A stretch of 48,786 nucleotides of DNA from Rubrivivax sp. (GTDB lineage Bacteria; Pseudomonadota; Gammaproteobacteria; Burkholderiales; Burkholderiaceae_C). The stretch spans positions 1-48,786 of the forward strand of contig JAIXTY010000329.1 of NCBI GenBank assembly GCA_027483705.1, given 5' to 3'. Positions within the stretch are counted from its first letter, which is position 1; every line of letters starts with the position of its first letter. The notes beneath the pieces are model-generated. The model ran no database searches, was not told the DNA's origin, and was given only the letters and a program-made list of their open reading frames with translations. Below, one piece after another: positions 26,254 to 35,301 of the stretch. The translations under genes and the position numbers were made by a program.

Positions 26254-27240
26254 CTACAGCAGCAGGTAGCGCCAGCGCAGGCTGCCCAGGGCCAGGCAGA
26301 CAAAGGTCGACAGGTCTCGCGGCAGGTACAGCAGCGGGCGCAGCAGCCGTCGCGGTCCCCTGGCGGTGCTGGGGTCCGACATGCGACGGGCCGCGTAGGG
26401 TGCCCAGGCTGCCAGGGCCAGCGGCGAGATGCCGGCCAGCACCAGCAGCGACCCCGTCAGCCCGAGCACCAGCCACGCCTGGGCGTCGTCGTAGAAGTGG
26501 CGCGCGAAGAACTGCCCGCGCAGCTGGGGATGGCGCGCCGCCAGCCGCGGGAAGATCAGGAAACGCCGGTCGACCAGCCACTGGGCGCGTGTGATGGGCA
26601 GCACCGCGTGCATCACCAGCGCCTCGCGCTCGAACACGCTCGACCAGCCCTGGCGCTTGACGCGCCAGGCGAGGTCGGTGTCCTCGCCGCCGGTGGGCTG
26701 CAGCGCCGTGGGCGTGGCATCGCGCTCGAACCCGCCGCTGCGATCGAAGGCGCTGCGCCGGTAGAACATGTTGGCGGTCTCGTAGAGCCCGTTCTCGTGC
26801 TCGATGCGCAGCGAACGGGACAACGAGGTCATCGGCACGGCCGGGTCGGGCACGGTGCGCCCTTGCACCAGGCCGACCGCCTCGTCCGCGAACGGGCGGA
26901 TCCCGGCGCGCAGCCAGCCCGGTGCGGCCTCGCAGTCGCTGTCGATGAAGGCGACCACCGGCGCCTGGCTGTGCCGGGCGCCGAGGTTCCGCGAAGGCCC
27001 GGGGCCCTCCGGTGGCTTGCGCAGGCAACGCAGCATCACCGGTGCCTCGCGCGCCAGCGCCTGCACGAGGTGCAGGTTGGCCTCGTCGGGCGAGCTGTCG
27101 ACGACGGTGATGTCGAACGTGTCCGGCTCCAGGTCCTGCGCCAGCAGTGACAGGAGGGTCTTGCGCAGCAACCCGGGCCGGCCATAGGCCGGGACGACGA
27201 CGCTGACCCGCAGCGGCCCGGCGGGCGCGGCCGCCGTCAT
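26254..27240 (-). CDS. Glycosyltransferase family 2 with C-terminal membrane segments
   Basis: 328 residues from ATG 27240, which overlaps the upstream glycosidase stop as ATGA (27237-27240). The GT2 motifs are VSVVVPAYGRPGLLRKTLL, the metal-binding DSDCEAAPGW and GGEDTDLAWRVKRQG. One or two hydrophobic segments near residues 260-285 probably hold it to the inner membrane. It is cotranscribed with the secreted GH51-like glycosidase, an unusual pairing of a synthetic and a degrading enzyme. Confidence 0.88.
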   Translation of the reverse strand: MTAAAPAGPLRVSVVVPAYGRPGLLRKTLLSLLAQDLEPDTFDITVVDSSPDEANLHLVQALAREAPVMLRCLRKPPEGPGPSRNLGARHSQAPVVAFIDSDCEAAPGWLRAGIRPFADEAVGLVQGRTVPDPAVPMTSLSRSLRIEHENGLYETANMFYRRSAFDRSGGFERDATPTALQPTGGEDTDLAWRVKRQGWSSVFEREALVMHAVLPITRAQWLVDRRFLIFPRLAARHPQLRGQFFARHFYDDAQAWLVLGLTGSLLVLAGISPLALAAWAPYAARRMSDPSTARGPRRLLRPLLYLPRDLSTFVCLALGSLRWRYLLL

Positions 27241-29420
27241 GCACGCACCATGCGGATGGACGTGACCGAGCGCGCCGGCAGCCGCAAGGCGAATCGGCTG
27301 CCCAGGCCGTCGATGGGCCGGGTCTGCAGGGTCACCTCGCCCGGGCCGCCGTGGGCGAAGCGGCGGTGCACCGGGTCCTCGATCTGGCGCGCCCAGCCCA
27401 GGGCCGGCACGTTGATGACCTTGCTGCCCAGATGCGCATCGATGCCCGTGCCCGACAGCGTGGTCGCATCGCCACGCGCCGCCGGCCGGAAGCCCTGGAT
27501 CTCGATCGCTGCATCCATCGGTGCATCGAAGTGGCGGTTGATGGCCACCAGGTGCAGCTCGCTGCCATCGTCGCTCAGGGCCGCCACCGTCTCGAGCCAG
27601 GGCGCGCCGCGCACGGCCGCGGTGAGCCCGACGTCCTCGCTGTCGAAGGTCGGCCCCTGCGCGAGGCTGGCCACGACGACGTCGCCGAAGTGCCGCGTGA
27701 AGATCTTGAACGCCAGGGCTCGCGCCGTCAGGGCCCACTCGGGGTCCGGCGGCGGCCAGCGGTCGTTCATCGAGGAGATCCACCCGGTGACGCCGAAGTC
27801 GTTGAGCATGAAGAAGTTGGCCATGCCGGTGCCCGGCGACTCGAGCAGGGCCTTCATCACGCTGGCGCAGAACAGCGCGGAGCCCAGGGTCTTGTTGTGG
27901 TCGACATAACGCCCCCGATGCACCCACTGGAAGATGGGTCCCCACTCGGTGACGGCCACGAACGGTCGGCGCTCGGGCGAGCCCCAGCGCTGAAGCTGCT
28001 GCTCCAGGGTCTGCAGGTTGCGGGCGATCAGCACGGGCGCCGCCATCATGGCCCGGTAGATCGTGCGCAGGTCCTTGTCGCGGTCGTCCTCGTCGTAGAT
28101 GACCGGCGCGTAGGCGTTGTGCACCGAGAGGAAGTCGATCTCGTCGCGCGCGATCTCGAACACCCGGCGGTTCCACTCCGGGTAGGCGACGAGTCGGTAG
28201 CGGCCGAAGTTCTCGCCGCCGACGGCGCCGATGCGGATCCTCGGGTCGGCACGCCGCATGGCCCGCGCGAACTCCAGGTACCGTCGGGCATACACCTCGG
28301 GCTCGACGCTCACGGCCTTGGAGACGCCGCTGCCGTCGCGGATGTAGATCTCGTTGCCGACCTCCCAGAAGCGCACCCGCAAGGACCGGGCGTTCACATA
28401 GCGAACCCAGTCGGCCGCGAGTTCCGGCGTGCCGTTGGCGAAGTTGGCCGTCAGCAGCAGTTCGCCACCGATGCGCTGCGCGAAGTCGAGCGCCTCGTCG
28501 GTGCCGAACAGCGGCCGGGTGCGGTCGGGCTTGTCCGGCTCGTGCTGGCGCAGCGGCCGTTTCGCCCGCGGCCCGATGCTGTCGCGCCAGTCGAAGAAGT
28601 CCGAGAAGATGCCGCCGGGATAGCGGATCACGGTCACGCCCATGTCGCGCGCGAGCCGGACCACGTCTTCGTCCAGCGCGTCGCGCTGCTCGCGCCACAG
28701 GCTCGTGCCGTGCCACCGCCACTCGATGTTGGTGCCGAAGAGCTGCCGGCTGACGCGCCGGATCGTGCGCGCGGCGTCGACGCTGATGCGCGCGGCCAGC
28801 GGCGTCGAGGGATCGGCGGCCACGGCGGGCGTCGTCTGCGCGGCCGGCGCTTCGCGGGGCGCCGAGCCTGCGGGGCCCACCCAGACGTCGTCGAACCAGG
28901 CGTGGCCGCCGCGACCGTCGACCCACAGCGCGAGGAAGTAGCGGGCGTTGCTGTCGGCCGGCAGGTCGAGCACCCGGGACTCGGTGTGCCAGTCGTCGAG
29001 GCTGACCGTCTGGTTGAGCTGCAGCAGCGTCGCGCCGCGGCGCGACACCACCACCAGGCCCATCGTGGCGCGGGCATCGCCGGCCGTGCGCATCGAAGCC
29101 CGAAGGTCCAGCGGGCGCCCCCGCAGCGGCCCGAGCGGCAGTTCCTGGCTCACCGCGAGCGGGTCCGGCCCTTCGTTGCGCGCATTCGGAGACAACCGCA
29201 GGCTCGCCCGGCCGCTGCGCGCCTGCGTCGTGTCGCGCTCGGCCTGGCCCTTGTCGCCGGTCTTGGCCTGGTCGCGGGACCAGTCGCGTGCCGGGCCGGG
29301 CCCGTCGTCCTCGAAACCGGGGTTGCGCACCAGGTTGCCGCCGGCCTGCGCATGGGCGCCCAACGAAGCGGCCAGCGGCCACACCGACAGGCTCGTGGTG
29401 AAGCGTCGTCGCGAGGTCAT
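27237..29420 (-). CDS. Secreted GH51-like glycosidase with N-terminal carbohydrate-binding-like domain
   Basis: 727 residues. The N-terminus has paired basic residues (TSRRRF) and a hydrophobic core ending near AHAQA (~26), so it is exported, possibly by Tat. Residues ~28-185 look like a beta-sandwich carbohydrate-binding module (NLVRNPGFEDDG at the start, WFDDVWVG at the end). From ~210 a clan GH-A glycosidase resembling GH51 alpha-L-arabinofuranosidases follows: FGTNIEWRW, IRYPGGIFSDFFDW, acid/base Glu357 in FWEVGNEI and nucleophile Glu492 in VTEWGP. The exact linkage is not predictable. In this locus it may trim or release the polymer. It is divergent from the glycosyltransferase at 29527. 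Confidence 0.8.
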   Translation of the reverse strand: MTSRRRFTTSLSVWPLAASLGAHAQAGGNLVRNPGFEDDGPGPARDWSRDQAKTGDKGQAERDTTQARSGRASLRLSPNARNEGPDPLAVSQELPLGPLRGRPLDLRASMRTAGDARATMGLVVVSRRGATLLQLNQTVSLDDWHTESRVLDLPADSNARYFLALWVDGRGGHAWFDDVWVGPAGSAPREAPAAQTTPAVAADPSTPLAARISVDAARTIRRVSRQLFGTNIEWRWHGTSLWREQRDALDEDVVRLARDMGVTVIRYPGGIFSDFFDWRDSIGPRAKRPLRQHEPDKPDRTRPLFGTDEALDFAQRIGGELLLTANFANGTPELAADWVRYVNARSLRVRFWEVGNEIYIRDGSGVSKAVSVEPEVYARRYLEFARAMRRADPRIRIGAVGGENFGRYRLVAYPEWNRRVFEIARDEIDFLSVHNAYAPVIYDEDDRDKDLRTIYRAMMAAPVLIARNLQTLEQQLQRWGSPERRPFVAVTEWGPIFQWVHRGRYVDHNKTLGSALFCASVMKALLESPGTGMANFFMLNDFGVTGWISSMNDRWPPPDPEWALTARALAFKIFTRHFGDVVVASLAQGPTFDSEDVGLTAAVRGAPWLETVAALSDDGSELHLVAINRHFDAPMDAAIEIQGFRPAARGDATTLSGTGIDAHLGSKVINVPALGWARQIEDPVHRRFAHGGPGEVTLQTRPIDGLGSRFALRLPARSVTSIRMVRA

Positions 29421-29526
29421 GGAACGGGCATCCTGAGTCCCGGGTTCTTCACGAATCGGGCACGTTTCGTGCGAGTGAGCTCGCGGATCTGCGTGCTATC
29501 GTAGTTGAGAGGGGGTCGCCAACGAC

Positions 29527-30453
29527 ATGCCGATGGTCACCGTGATCGTCAATGCTCACAACGGCGGCCGCACGCTGGCGCAGACCTTGGACAGTGTCTG
29601 CGCCCAGACGTTCACCGACTACGAGTTCATCCTCTGGGACGATGCCTCGCGCGACGACACGCTGGCCGTCGCCGCGCGCTACGTGCCCAAGGGGCTGCGC
29701 ATCCTGCGCACCGCCGGCGAGGCGCCGCTGGGCCTGGGGGCCGCGCGCCAGGCGGCCATCGACGCCGCGCAGGGCCGGTGGATCGCCTTCATCGACCAGG
29801 ATGATCTCTGGCTACCCCAGGCACTGTCGCTGATGGTGACGCGCGCGGGCTCCGACGAGCGCGTGGGCATGGTCTACGGGCGCACGCTGCGGTTCTGGCC
29901 CGACGGCCGCGAGCGTGACTTCGACCACGCCCACGAACACGGCCCGCTGCCGGAGGGTGACCTGTTCCTGCGCCTGTTCGAGGAGTCGTGCTTCATCTGC
30001 ATCAGCGGCGTGCTGCTGCGGCGCGACGCGCTGCAGCAGGTCGGCCCGGTGCCGCCGCAGGTGCGCATCGTGCCGGACTACTACTTCTTCCTCGGCATCG
30101 CGCGCCGCTGGGAGGTGCGTGCCGTGCAGCAGGTGACCTGCCGCTACCGCATGCACGCGACCAGCATGACCCAGGGGTCCCGCGGCAAGATGCAGGCCGA
30201 GATCCTCTGGCTCATCGAGCGCTGGGCGTCCGAGATCGGCCCGGCCCTGGCACGCCGCCGACAGCAGGTCCATGCCACCGTCTGGGCCGTCGACGAGCTG
30301 TTCCGCCCGGGTCAGCGCCGGCAGGGCCTGCGGCGCCTTTGGCGTGAGGGGTCGACCGGTTTCCTGCTGTCCCGCCCGGTGGCCTGGATGATGCGCGCCG
30401 TGCGGCGCAGGCTGTTCGCACCCGCGTGGAAGCAACACGGTCTGGCGGCATGA
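29527..30453 (+). CDS. Glycosyltransferase family 2
   Basis: 308 residues with GT-A motifs: VTVIVNAHNGGRTLAQTLDSV, YEFILWDDASRDDT, and the metal site in FIDQDDLWLP. The segment CRYRMHATSMTQGSR near residue 210 is common in GT2 enzymes of polysaccharide loci. It leads a six-gene forward operon (29527-34482) and overlaps the next gene by ATGA (30450-30453). The intergenic region 29421-29526 to its divergent neighbour must hold both promoters; no strong sigma-70 pair is evident. Confidence 0.9.
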   Translation: MPMVTVIVNAHNGGRTLAQTLDSVCAQTFTDYEFILWDDASRDDTLAVAARYVPKGLRILRTAGEAPLGLGAARQAAIDAAQGRWIAFIDQDDLWLPQALSLMVTRAGSDERVGMVYGRTLRFWPDGRERDFDHAHEHGPLPEGDLFLRLFEESCFICISGVLLRRDALQQVGPVPPQVRIVPDYYFFLGIARRWEVRAVQQVTCRYRMHATSMTQGSRGKMQAEILWLIERWASEIGPALARRRQQVHATVWAVDELFRPGQRRQGLRRLWREGSTGFLLSRPVAWMMRAVRRRLFAPAWKQHGLAA

Positions 30454-31211
30454 CGGCCCGGGTTGACTGCCTGGGCACACAGGTCAGCGTGCTCGGGTTC
30501 GACGAAGCCCAGCACGCCCTGCGCGAACTGGTGCAGCGTCGCACAGCGGCGGTTGTCAGCCCGGCCACCGTCTACTCGCTGATGCTCGGCATGGAGCGCC
30601 CGGCGTACCGGGCCATCGTCAACCGCGCCACCCTCGTCACCGCCGATGGCATGCCCGTGGTCTGGATGCAGCGATGGCTGGGCCACCCGCAGGCCGAGCG
30701 CGTGCACAACGACGACCTCTGGTTCGCCTACCTGGCCCGGTTCCGGGACGAGCGGCACTTCCTCGTCGGCGGCCGCGAGGGCCAGCCCGAGGCCGTGGCC
30801 GCCGTGCTGCGCGAACGCTACCCGGGCATCCAGATCGTCGGAGCCCGCGCCACGCCGGTGCGCCCCGTGCCGGCGGACAGCACCGAGTCGATCGTCCAGG
30901 AGATCCAGGCGTCCGCGGCCGACATCGTGTGGGTGGGCCTGGGCACCCCGGCCCAGGACGAGTGGATGCAGCTGGTGTGTGATCGCGTGAACCGGCCGTT
31001 GGTGGGCGTGGGCAGCGCCTTCGACCTGCTGGCGGGTCACACGCGGCCCGCGCCCGACTGGATGAAGCGCCACGGGCTGCAATGGCTGTTCCGCCTGGCG
31101 CAGGAGCCCCGGCGCCTGGCCTGGCGCTACCTCAACTACAACACCCGCTTCGTGGTGGCAGCGGGTGCCCGCTGCCTGGCGGCATCCCTGGCCCGGCGGC
31201 CGCGGGCATGA
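30450..31211 (+). CDS. WecG/TagA/CpsF-family glycosyltransferase (GT26)
   Basis: 253 residues from ATG 30450, chosen for its ATGA overlap with the preceding gene. Family markers are VSPATVYSLMLG, TADGMPVVWMQRWLG, VWVGLGTPAQDEWM and GVGSAFDLLAGHTRPAP. GT26 enzymes add an N-acetylmannosamine-type or other sugar to polyprenyl-diphosphate-linked acceptors, usually as the second sugar of the repeat. The C-terminal basic, aromatic tail (LFRLAQEPRRLAWRYL) probably contacts the membrane. Confidence 0.9.
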   Translation: MTARVDCLGTQVSVLGFDEAQHALRELVQRRTAAVVSPATVYSLMLGMERPAYRAIVNRATLVTADGMPVVWMQRWLGHPQAERVHNDDLWFAYLARFRDERHFLVGGREGQPEAVAAVLRERYPGIQIVGARATPVRPVPADSTESIVQEIQASAADIVWVGLGTPAQDEWMQLVCDRVNRPLVGVGSAFDLLAGHTRPAPDWMKRHGLQWLFRLAQEPRRLAWRYLNYNTRFVVAAGARCLAASLARRPRA

Positions 31212-31236
31212 GCCCAGGGTCGTGCGGGCACGTCCG

Positions 31237-32400
31237 ATGAAGGTGCTGCACGCCTTCAATGTGCCGCGCAGCGGCAGCGGCTCCACCGCGGCCTCGCTGA
31301 ACACGATCGCGGCGCTGCGGCAGCACCGGGGCGTGGAGATCGAGGTGTTCACGCGCAGCAGCCGCGAGCTGCCACCCGGGCTGGCGGGCCGCCTGCGCGC
31401 CGGCGTCTCGGCGTTCTACCCGGCTGGGGCCGTGGCGGATTTCGAGCGGTGCCTGCGGGCGTTCGCGCCCGATCTCGTGCACGTCAACGAGCTGTTCCCG
31501 CTGATCTCGCCATGGATCCTGCGCCGCTGCCACGCCGCCGGCGTGCCCGTGGTGATGACCATCGACGACTACCACCCGACCTGCCCCACGCGCAACCACT
31601 ACCGCGACGGCGCGCTGTGCACCGAGTGCCTGGGGGGCCGGGAGTGGCGGGCCGTCGTCAACAACTGCCGCAACAGTCACGCCGAGATGCTGGTCAACGC
31701 GGGCTACAACGTGATGGTGCGGCGCGCCGGCCTGCTGACGACGGGGGTGGCCCAGTACATCACGCCGTCGGACTTCACCGGCCAATGGGCGGTGCGCCAT
31801 GCCGGCCTGCCTGCCGACCGCATGAACACGGTCAATCCCTGCATCACCCTGCCCGCCGATGCCGTGGACGCCGGCAAGGGCGGCTACATCGCCTTTGCCG
31901 GCCGCTTCGTCCCGGAAAAGGGCATCCACGTTCTGCTGGAGGCCGCGGCGCTGATGGACGTGCCGGTCAAGCTGTCACGCCACGTCACGCAGGCCGGCAC
32001 CCTGCAACTGCCGCCCGGCGTGGAGGTGGTGGTGACGCAGCACCGCGAGGAGCTCGATGCTTTCTACCGCGGTGCGCGCATGCTGGCGCTGCCCAGCACC
32101 TGGTTCGACAGCTTTCCGACGGTCGGCGAGGAAAGCATGGCGCACGGCGTGCCCGTGGTCGGCTCTCGCATCGGAGGCATTCCCGAGATGGTGGCCGACG
32201 GTGTCGATGGCCTGCTGTTCGAGCCCGGCCATGGCGCCGATCTCGCCGCCAAGGCCTCGGCCCTGTGGCGGGACCCGGCGCAGTGCTCGCGCTTCGGCGC
32301 GGCGGCACGGGCCAAGGCGCTGGCACGCTGGAGTTCGACCGCACACGCCGATGCGGTGATGCGTGTCTACGAGCGCGCGCTGTCGCGGGGCGTCGCCTGA
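31237..32400 (+). CDS. Glycosyltransferase, GT4 family
   Basis: 387 residues from ATG 31237 (MKVLHAFNVPRSGSGSTAAS). The glycine-rich N-terminal loop and the C-terminal domain (YIAFAGRFVPEKGIHVLLEAA, FPTVGEESMAHGVPVVGSRIGGIPEM) are typical GT-B/GT4. The E-x7-E motif is only partly conserved (EESMAHGVP). A cysteine-containing insert near residues 110-145 (CPTRNHYRDGALCTECLGG) resembles inserts in some GT4 proteins and could bind a metal. Its stop overlaps the methyltransferase start by one base. Confidence 0.9.
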   Translation: MKVLHAFNVPRSGSGSTAASLNTIAALRQHRGVEIEVFTRSSRELPPGLAGRLRAGVSAFYPAGAVADFERCLRAFAPDLVHVNELFPLISPWILRRCHAAGVPVVMTIDDYHPTCPTRNHYRDGALCTECLGGREWRAVVNNCRNSHAEMLVNAGYNVMVRRAGLLTTGVAQYITPSDFTGQWAVRHAGLPADRMNTVNPCITLPADAVDAGKGGYIAFAGRFVPEKGIHVLLEAAALMDVPVKLSRHVTQAGTLQLPPGVEVVVTQHREELDAFYRGARMLALPSTWFDSFPTVGEESMAHGVPVVGSRIGGIPEMVADGVDGLLFEPGHGADLAAKASALWRDPAQCSRFGAAARAKALARWSSTAHADAVMRVYERALSRGVA

Positions 32401-33047
32401 TGTCGCCGCGCCGCCTGTGGGACTTCTTCGCGGGCCGCTTCCGGCCGGCCCGCATCGCGCGGCTGAAGGCGGCGCTGCCGGGCCTGGCCGGCGAGGCCCA
32501 CGTCCTCGATGTCGGCGGGCGCATCGGGTGGTGGCAGATGATGCAGCCGGCTACGCCCCACGTGACCGTGGTCAACCTGGAAACCGACGACGAGCGCGCC
32601 ATCCGCGAAGCGGGCTACCGCTTCGTCAAGGCCAGTGCCTGTGCGCTGCCGTTCCGCGACGGGGCGTTCGACATCGTGATCTCCAACTCCGTCATCGAGC
32701 ACGTCGGCACGTGGTCGAACCAGCAGCTGTTCGCGCGCGAGGTGCTGCGCTGCGGGCGGGCCATCTACGTGCAGACGCCCAACCGCTGGTTCCCGGTGGA
32801 GCCGCACCTCCTGATGCCACTGGCCCACTGGCTGCCGCGACGCTGGCAGCGGCCGCTGATCCCGTTCCTGTCGCTGTGGGCCCTGATGGCACGTCCGCCG
32901 GCGGCCGTGATCGACAACTTCCTGGACAGCACGCGACTGCTGACCCGACGCGAACTGGTCGAGCTGTTCCCGGGGTGCGAGATCACGGAAGAGCGCGTGC
33001 TCGGCCTGGTGAAGTCCTACATGGTCACGAGGCGCGCGCCGCCATGA
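32400..33047 (+). CDS. Class I SAM-dependent methyltransferase
   Basis: 215 residues. The SAM-binding motif I is VLDVGGRIGWW (about 37-47), and the methyltransferase-11 type motif FDIVISNSVIEHVGTW follows. YVQTPNRWFPVEPHLLMPL is typical of bacterial sugar or lipid methyltransferases. It likely methylates a sugar hydroxyl or carboxyl in the repeat unit. The start overlaps the preceding stop (TGATG) and the end overlaps the next start (ATGA, 33044-33047), so it is firmly inside the operon. Confidence 0.87.
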   Translation: MSPRRLWDFFAGRFRPARIARLKAALPGLAGEAHVLDVGGRIGWWQMMQPATPHVTVVNLETDDERAIREAGYRFVKASACALPFRDGAFDIVISNSVIEHVGTWSNQQLFAREVLRCGRAIYVQTPNRWFPVEPHLLMPLAHWLPRRWQRPLIPFLSLWALMARPPAAVIDNFLDSTRLLTRRELVELFPGCEITEERVLGLVKSYMVTRRAPP

Positions 33048-33586
33048 TCCGCAGCGCCCTGTGGACGGTGCTGTTTGCCGCCGCGATGGAGTGGCAGATC
33101 GCGGTCGTGCTGCAGGGCAGCTGGGCCCGCTTCGCGGCGGTGCTGGTGTTCTATGCCGTGCTCGGGGTGGTCACCCACCACAGCTTCGCCTGGGTGGCCC
33201 GCCGTGCGTCCACGCCGGCGCGCGGCTTCTGGGCGGCCACCGTGTCCCACGGGCTTGCCGGCCTGCTGGTGGTGGAGTGGCTGATCATGGGTCACGCGCC
33301 CGGCAGCATCCCCGACCCGACGCTGGCCGTCATTGCCCAGGCCGGTATGTTCGCCTGGTGGTGCACCATGGCGGCCATGCCTCGTGTGCTGGACCATCCC
33401 CTGGGCCGGCGGTGGCGCACCCCGGTGCTGCTGTTCTATGGTGTATACGCGGTCGCCTCGAGTGTGGGCGCCCTGCGTCTGGGCCTGGCGCCGGTGATCC
33501 TGTCCATGCCACCGGTGTACTGCCTGTCCTTCTTCGTCTACTTCCGATTCGGCCGCGCCTTGCGTGCCCACGAGACCACCGCATGA
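33044..33586 (+). CDS. Unrecognised polytopic membrane protein
   Basis: 180 residues; I do not recognise the family. About five hydrophobic segments are visible (around residues 4-22, 25-45, 62-85, 94-112 and 125-175, the last probably two). Charged residues are few and mainly Arg at loop ends (ARRASTPARG, GRRWRTP). It overlaps both neighbours by ATGA (33044-33047 and 33583-33586), so it is a genuine, translated member of the operon. Possible roles are acyl transfer, a small transporter or an assembly factor; the sequence does not decide. Confidence 0.7.
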   Translation: MIRSALWTVLFAAAMEWQIAVVLQGSWARFAAVLVFYAVLGVVTHHSFAWVARRASTPARGFWAATVSHGLAGLLVVEWLIMGHAPGSIPDPTLAVIAQAGMFAWWCTMAAMPRVLDHPLGRRWRTPVLLFYGVYAVASSVGALRLGLAPVILSMPPVYCLSFFVYFRFGRALRAHETTA

Positions 33587-34482
33587 CTTCGCGCATCTAC
33601 ATCGCCGGCTGTGGCGGCATGCTCGGCGAGGCGTTCCATGACGTGTTCGGTGCATCGGCCGAACTGATGTGCACGGACATCGACCTCAACGCGCCCTGGC
33701 TGGGATGCACCGACTTCCGCGACTTCGACGCCTACCGGGCCAGCGTGAGAGCCTTCCGCCCGGACTGGCTGTTCCACCTGGGTGCCAACACCGACCTCGA
33801 GGACTGCGAGCGGCGTCCCGAGGAGGCCTACCGCACGAACACGCTCGCCGTGGAGCACGCGACGCAGATCGCGAACGAGCTGGACATCCCGTTGCTGTAC
33901 ATCGGCACCGCCGGCATCTTCGATGGCGCCAAGGACACCTACGACGACTGGGACATCCCGAATCCGCTGAGCGTCTACGGGCGCTCCAAGTACGCCGGCG
34001 AGCGGCATGTGCTGGAACGCGCTCGCCGCCCGCTGGTGTGCCGCGCCGGCTGGATGATGGGCGGCGGCCCGGCCAAGGACAAGAAGTTCGTCCACAAGAT
34101 CATGGCGCAGCTGCGCGAGGGCCGCCGGGAACTGCACGTCGTCCGCGACAAGAGCGGCACGCCCACGTACACCTGCGACTTCGCGCGCAACGTGCAGGCC
34201 CTGATGAGCACCGGCGCCTGGGGCCTCTACAACATGGCCTGCACCGGCATGACCGGGCGCGTGGAGGTGGCCCGCGAGATCATCGACGTGCTCGGGCTGC
34301 AGGAGCAGGTCGTCGTGCACGAGGTGGACTCCGCCTACTTCCAGCAGCAGTACTTCGCGACCCGGCCACCGTCGGAGCGGCTGGTGAACCGCAAGCTCGA
34401 TCTGCGTGGCCTGAACCTGATGCGCGACTGGCGCGTCGCACTGCGCGAGTACCTTGCCGAGCGCTACGCCAACTACCTGTGA
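33583..34482 (+). CDS. RmlD-like NAD(P)-dependent sugar-nucleotide reductase
   Basis: 299 residues, extended SDR fold. The dinucleotide motif is GCGGMLG (9-15), and the catalytic YxxxK is YGRSK (Y132, K136), preceded by TAGIFDG. The overall pattern (FHLGANTDLEDCERRPEEAYRTNT) resembles dTDP-4-dehydrorhamnose reductase. No rmlA, rmlB or rmlC is in the window, so its natural substrate may be the CDP-4-keto-6-deoxyglucose made by RfbF/RfbG, or an rml pathway encoded elsewhere. It ends the forward operon and converges with the FkbM gene 15 bases away. Confidence 0.82.
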   Translation: MTSRIYIAGCGGMLGEAFHDVFGASAELMCTDIDLNAPWLGCTDFRDFDAYRASVRAFRPDWLFHLGANTDLEDCERRPEEAYRTNTLAVEHATQIANELDIPLLYIGTAGIFDGAKDTYDDWDIPNPLSVYGRSKYAGERHVLERARRPLVCRAGWMMGGGPAKDKKFVHKIMAQLREGRRELHVVRDKSGTPTYTCDFARNVQALMSTGAWGLYNMACTGMTGRVEVAREIIDVLGLQEQVVVHEVDSAYFQQQYFATRPPSERLVNRKLDLRGLNLMRDWRVALREYLAERYANYL

Positions 34483-34497
34483 CGCTGCCTTGGGGGG

Positions 34498-35301
34498 TCA
34501 GCCGCGGAGGGCCTCGATCAGGTCGACCCGGTCCGCACGGCAAGCAAGGTAGTTCGGGCCGATGAAGTCCTCGTCCTCGATCCGGACCTCCCGGAACTCC
34601 ACGCCGTCGGGGTAGATCTTCCCGAGCACGTAGCCGCGTTCCCTGAAGAACGCGGCAGCGTGGTGCAGCAGGAAGCCGGTCAGCACGTTGGCCCGCCCGT
34701 ACTCGAACTGGACGAGCGCGATGCGGCCAGCCCGCAGCAACGGGTCGAATCCGCGCAGCACCCGGTCCTCCATGCCCTCGACATCGATCTTCAGCAGATC
34801 CACCTCGTGGAGGCCCAGGCTCGACAACGCGTCGGCGCCCGCGACCACCTCGGCATCGATCTCCGTGAACGGCAGCGGGTGCGGGTAGCCGGTGGCCGTG
34901 CTCAGGGCCGGCTGGTCCGCGAAGTGCCGCAGGCGAACCGTACCCGGGCTGTCGGACAGGCCCTTGCCGTGGCAGCGGATGCGGGGCTCGCCAGCCGTGC
35001 GCCGGCTCAGCGTCTCGAAGGTCGGCGGGCTGATCTCGAAGGCATGCACCTGGGCCCCGGTGCACAGCGCCGCAGCGGCCAGGCTCCAGTCGCCGACGTT
35101 GGCGCCGGCATCGACGATCGTGCGGGCCTCGAAGCGCGCGAGCACCTGGAGAACGCGGTGCTCGCCGTTGCTGCGGCTGTCGTAGTCGAGGTTGCCGTAC
35201 CAGGACAGGTAGCGGCGGCACCACATGGCCAACCGTCGCCAGACGCGACCGTGGCGATGCCGGGCGACGTGGCGGGCCAGCGCGGACGCGCCAGCCGTCA
35301 T
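34498..35301 (-). CDS. FkbM-family methyltransferase
   Basis: 267 residues. The SAM-binding motif is TIVDAGANVGDWSLAAAA (about 61-78), and the FkbM hallmark is LLKIDVEGMEDRVLRG. The family O-methylates sugars and polyketides. It is the last gene of the five-gene reverse operon that begins with the initiating transferase at 39237, and overlaps the dehydratase gene by ATGA (35298-35301). With the class I enzyme at 32400 it makes two methyltransferases in the locus, so a methylated sugar is likely. Confidence 0.88.
   Translation of the reverse strand: MTAGASALARHVARHRHGRVWRRLAMWCRRYLSWYGNLDYDSRSNGEHRVLQVLARFEARTIVDAGANVGDWSLAAAALCTGAQVHAFEISPPTFETLSRRTAGEPRIRCHGKGLSDSPGTVRLRHFADQPALSTATGYPHPLPFTEIDAEVVAGADALSSLGLHEVDLLKIDVEGMEDRVLRGFDPLLRAGRIALVQFEYGRANVLTGFLLHHAAAFFRERGYVLGKIYPDGVEFREVRIEDEDFIGPNYLACRADRVDLIEALRG

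Noticed and set aside
27351..29504. Forward open frame (717 codons) opposite the GH51-like gene
   Set aside because: Antisense shadow; no motif, biased composition, whereas the reverse frame has signal peptide and catalytic residues.
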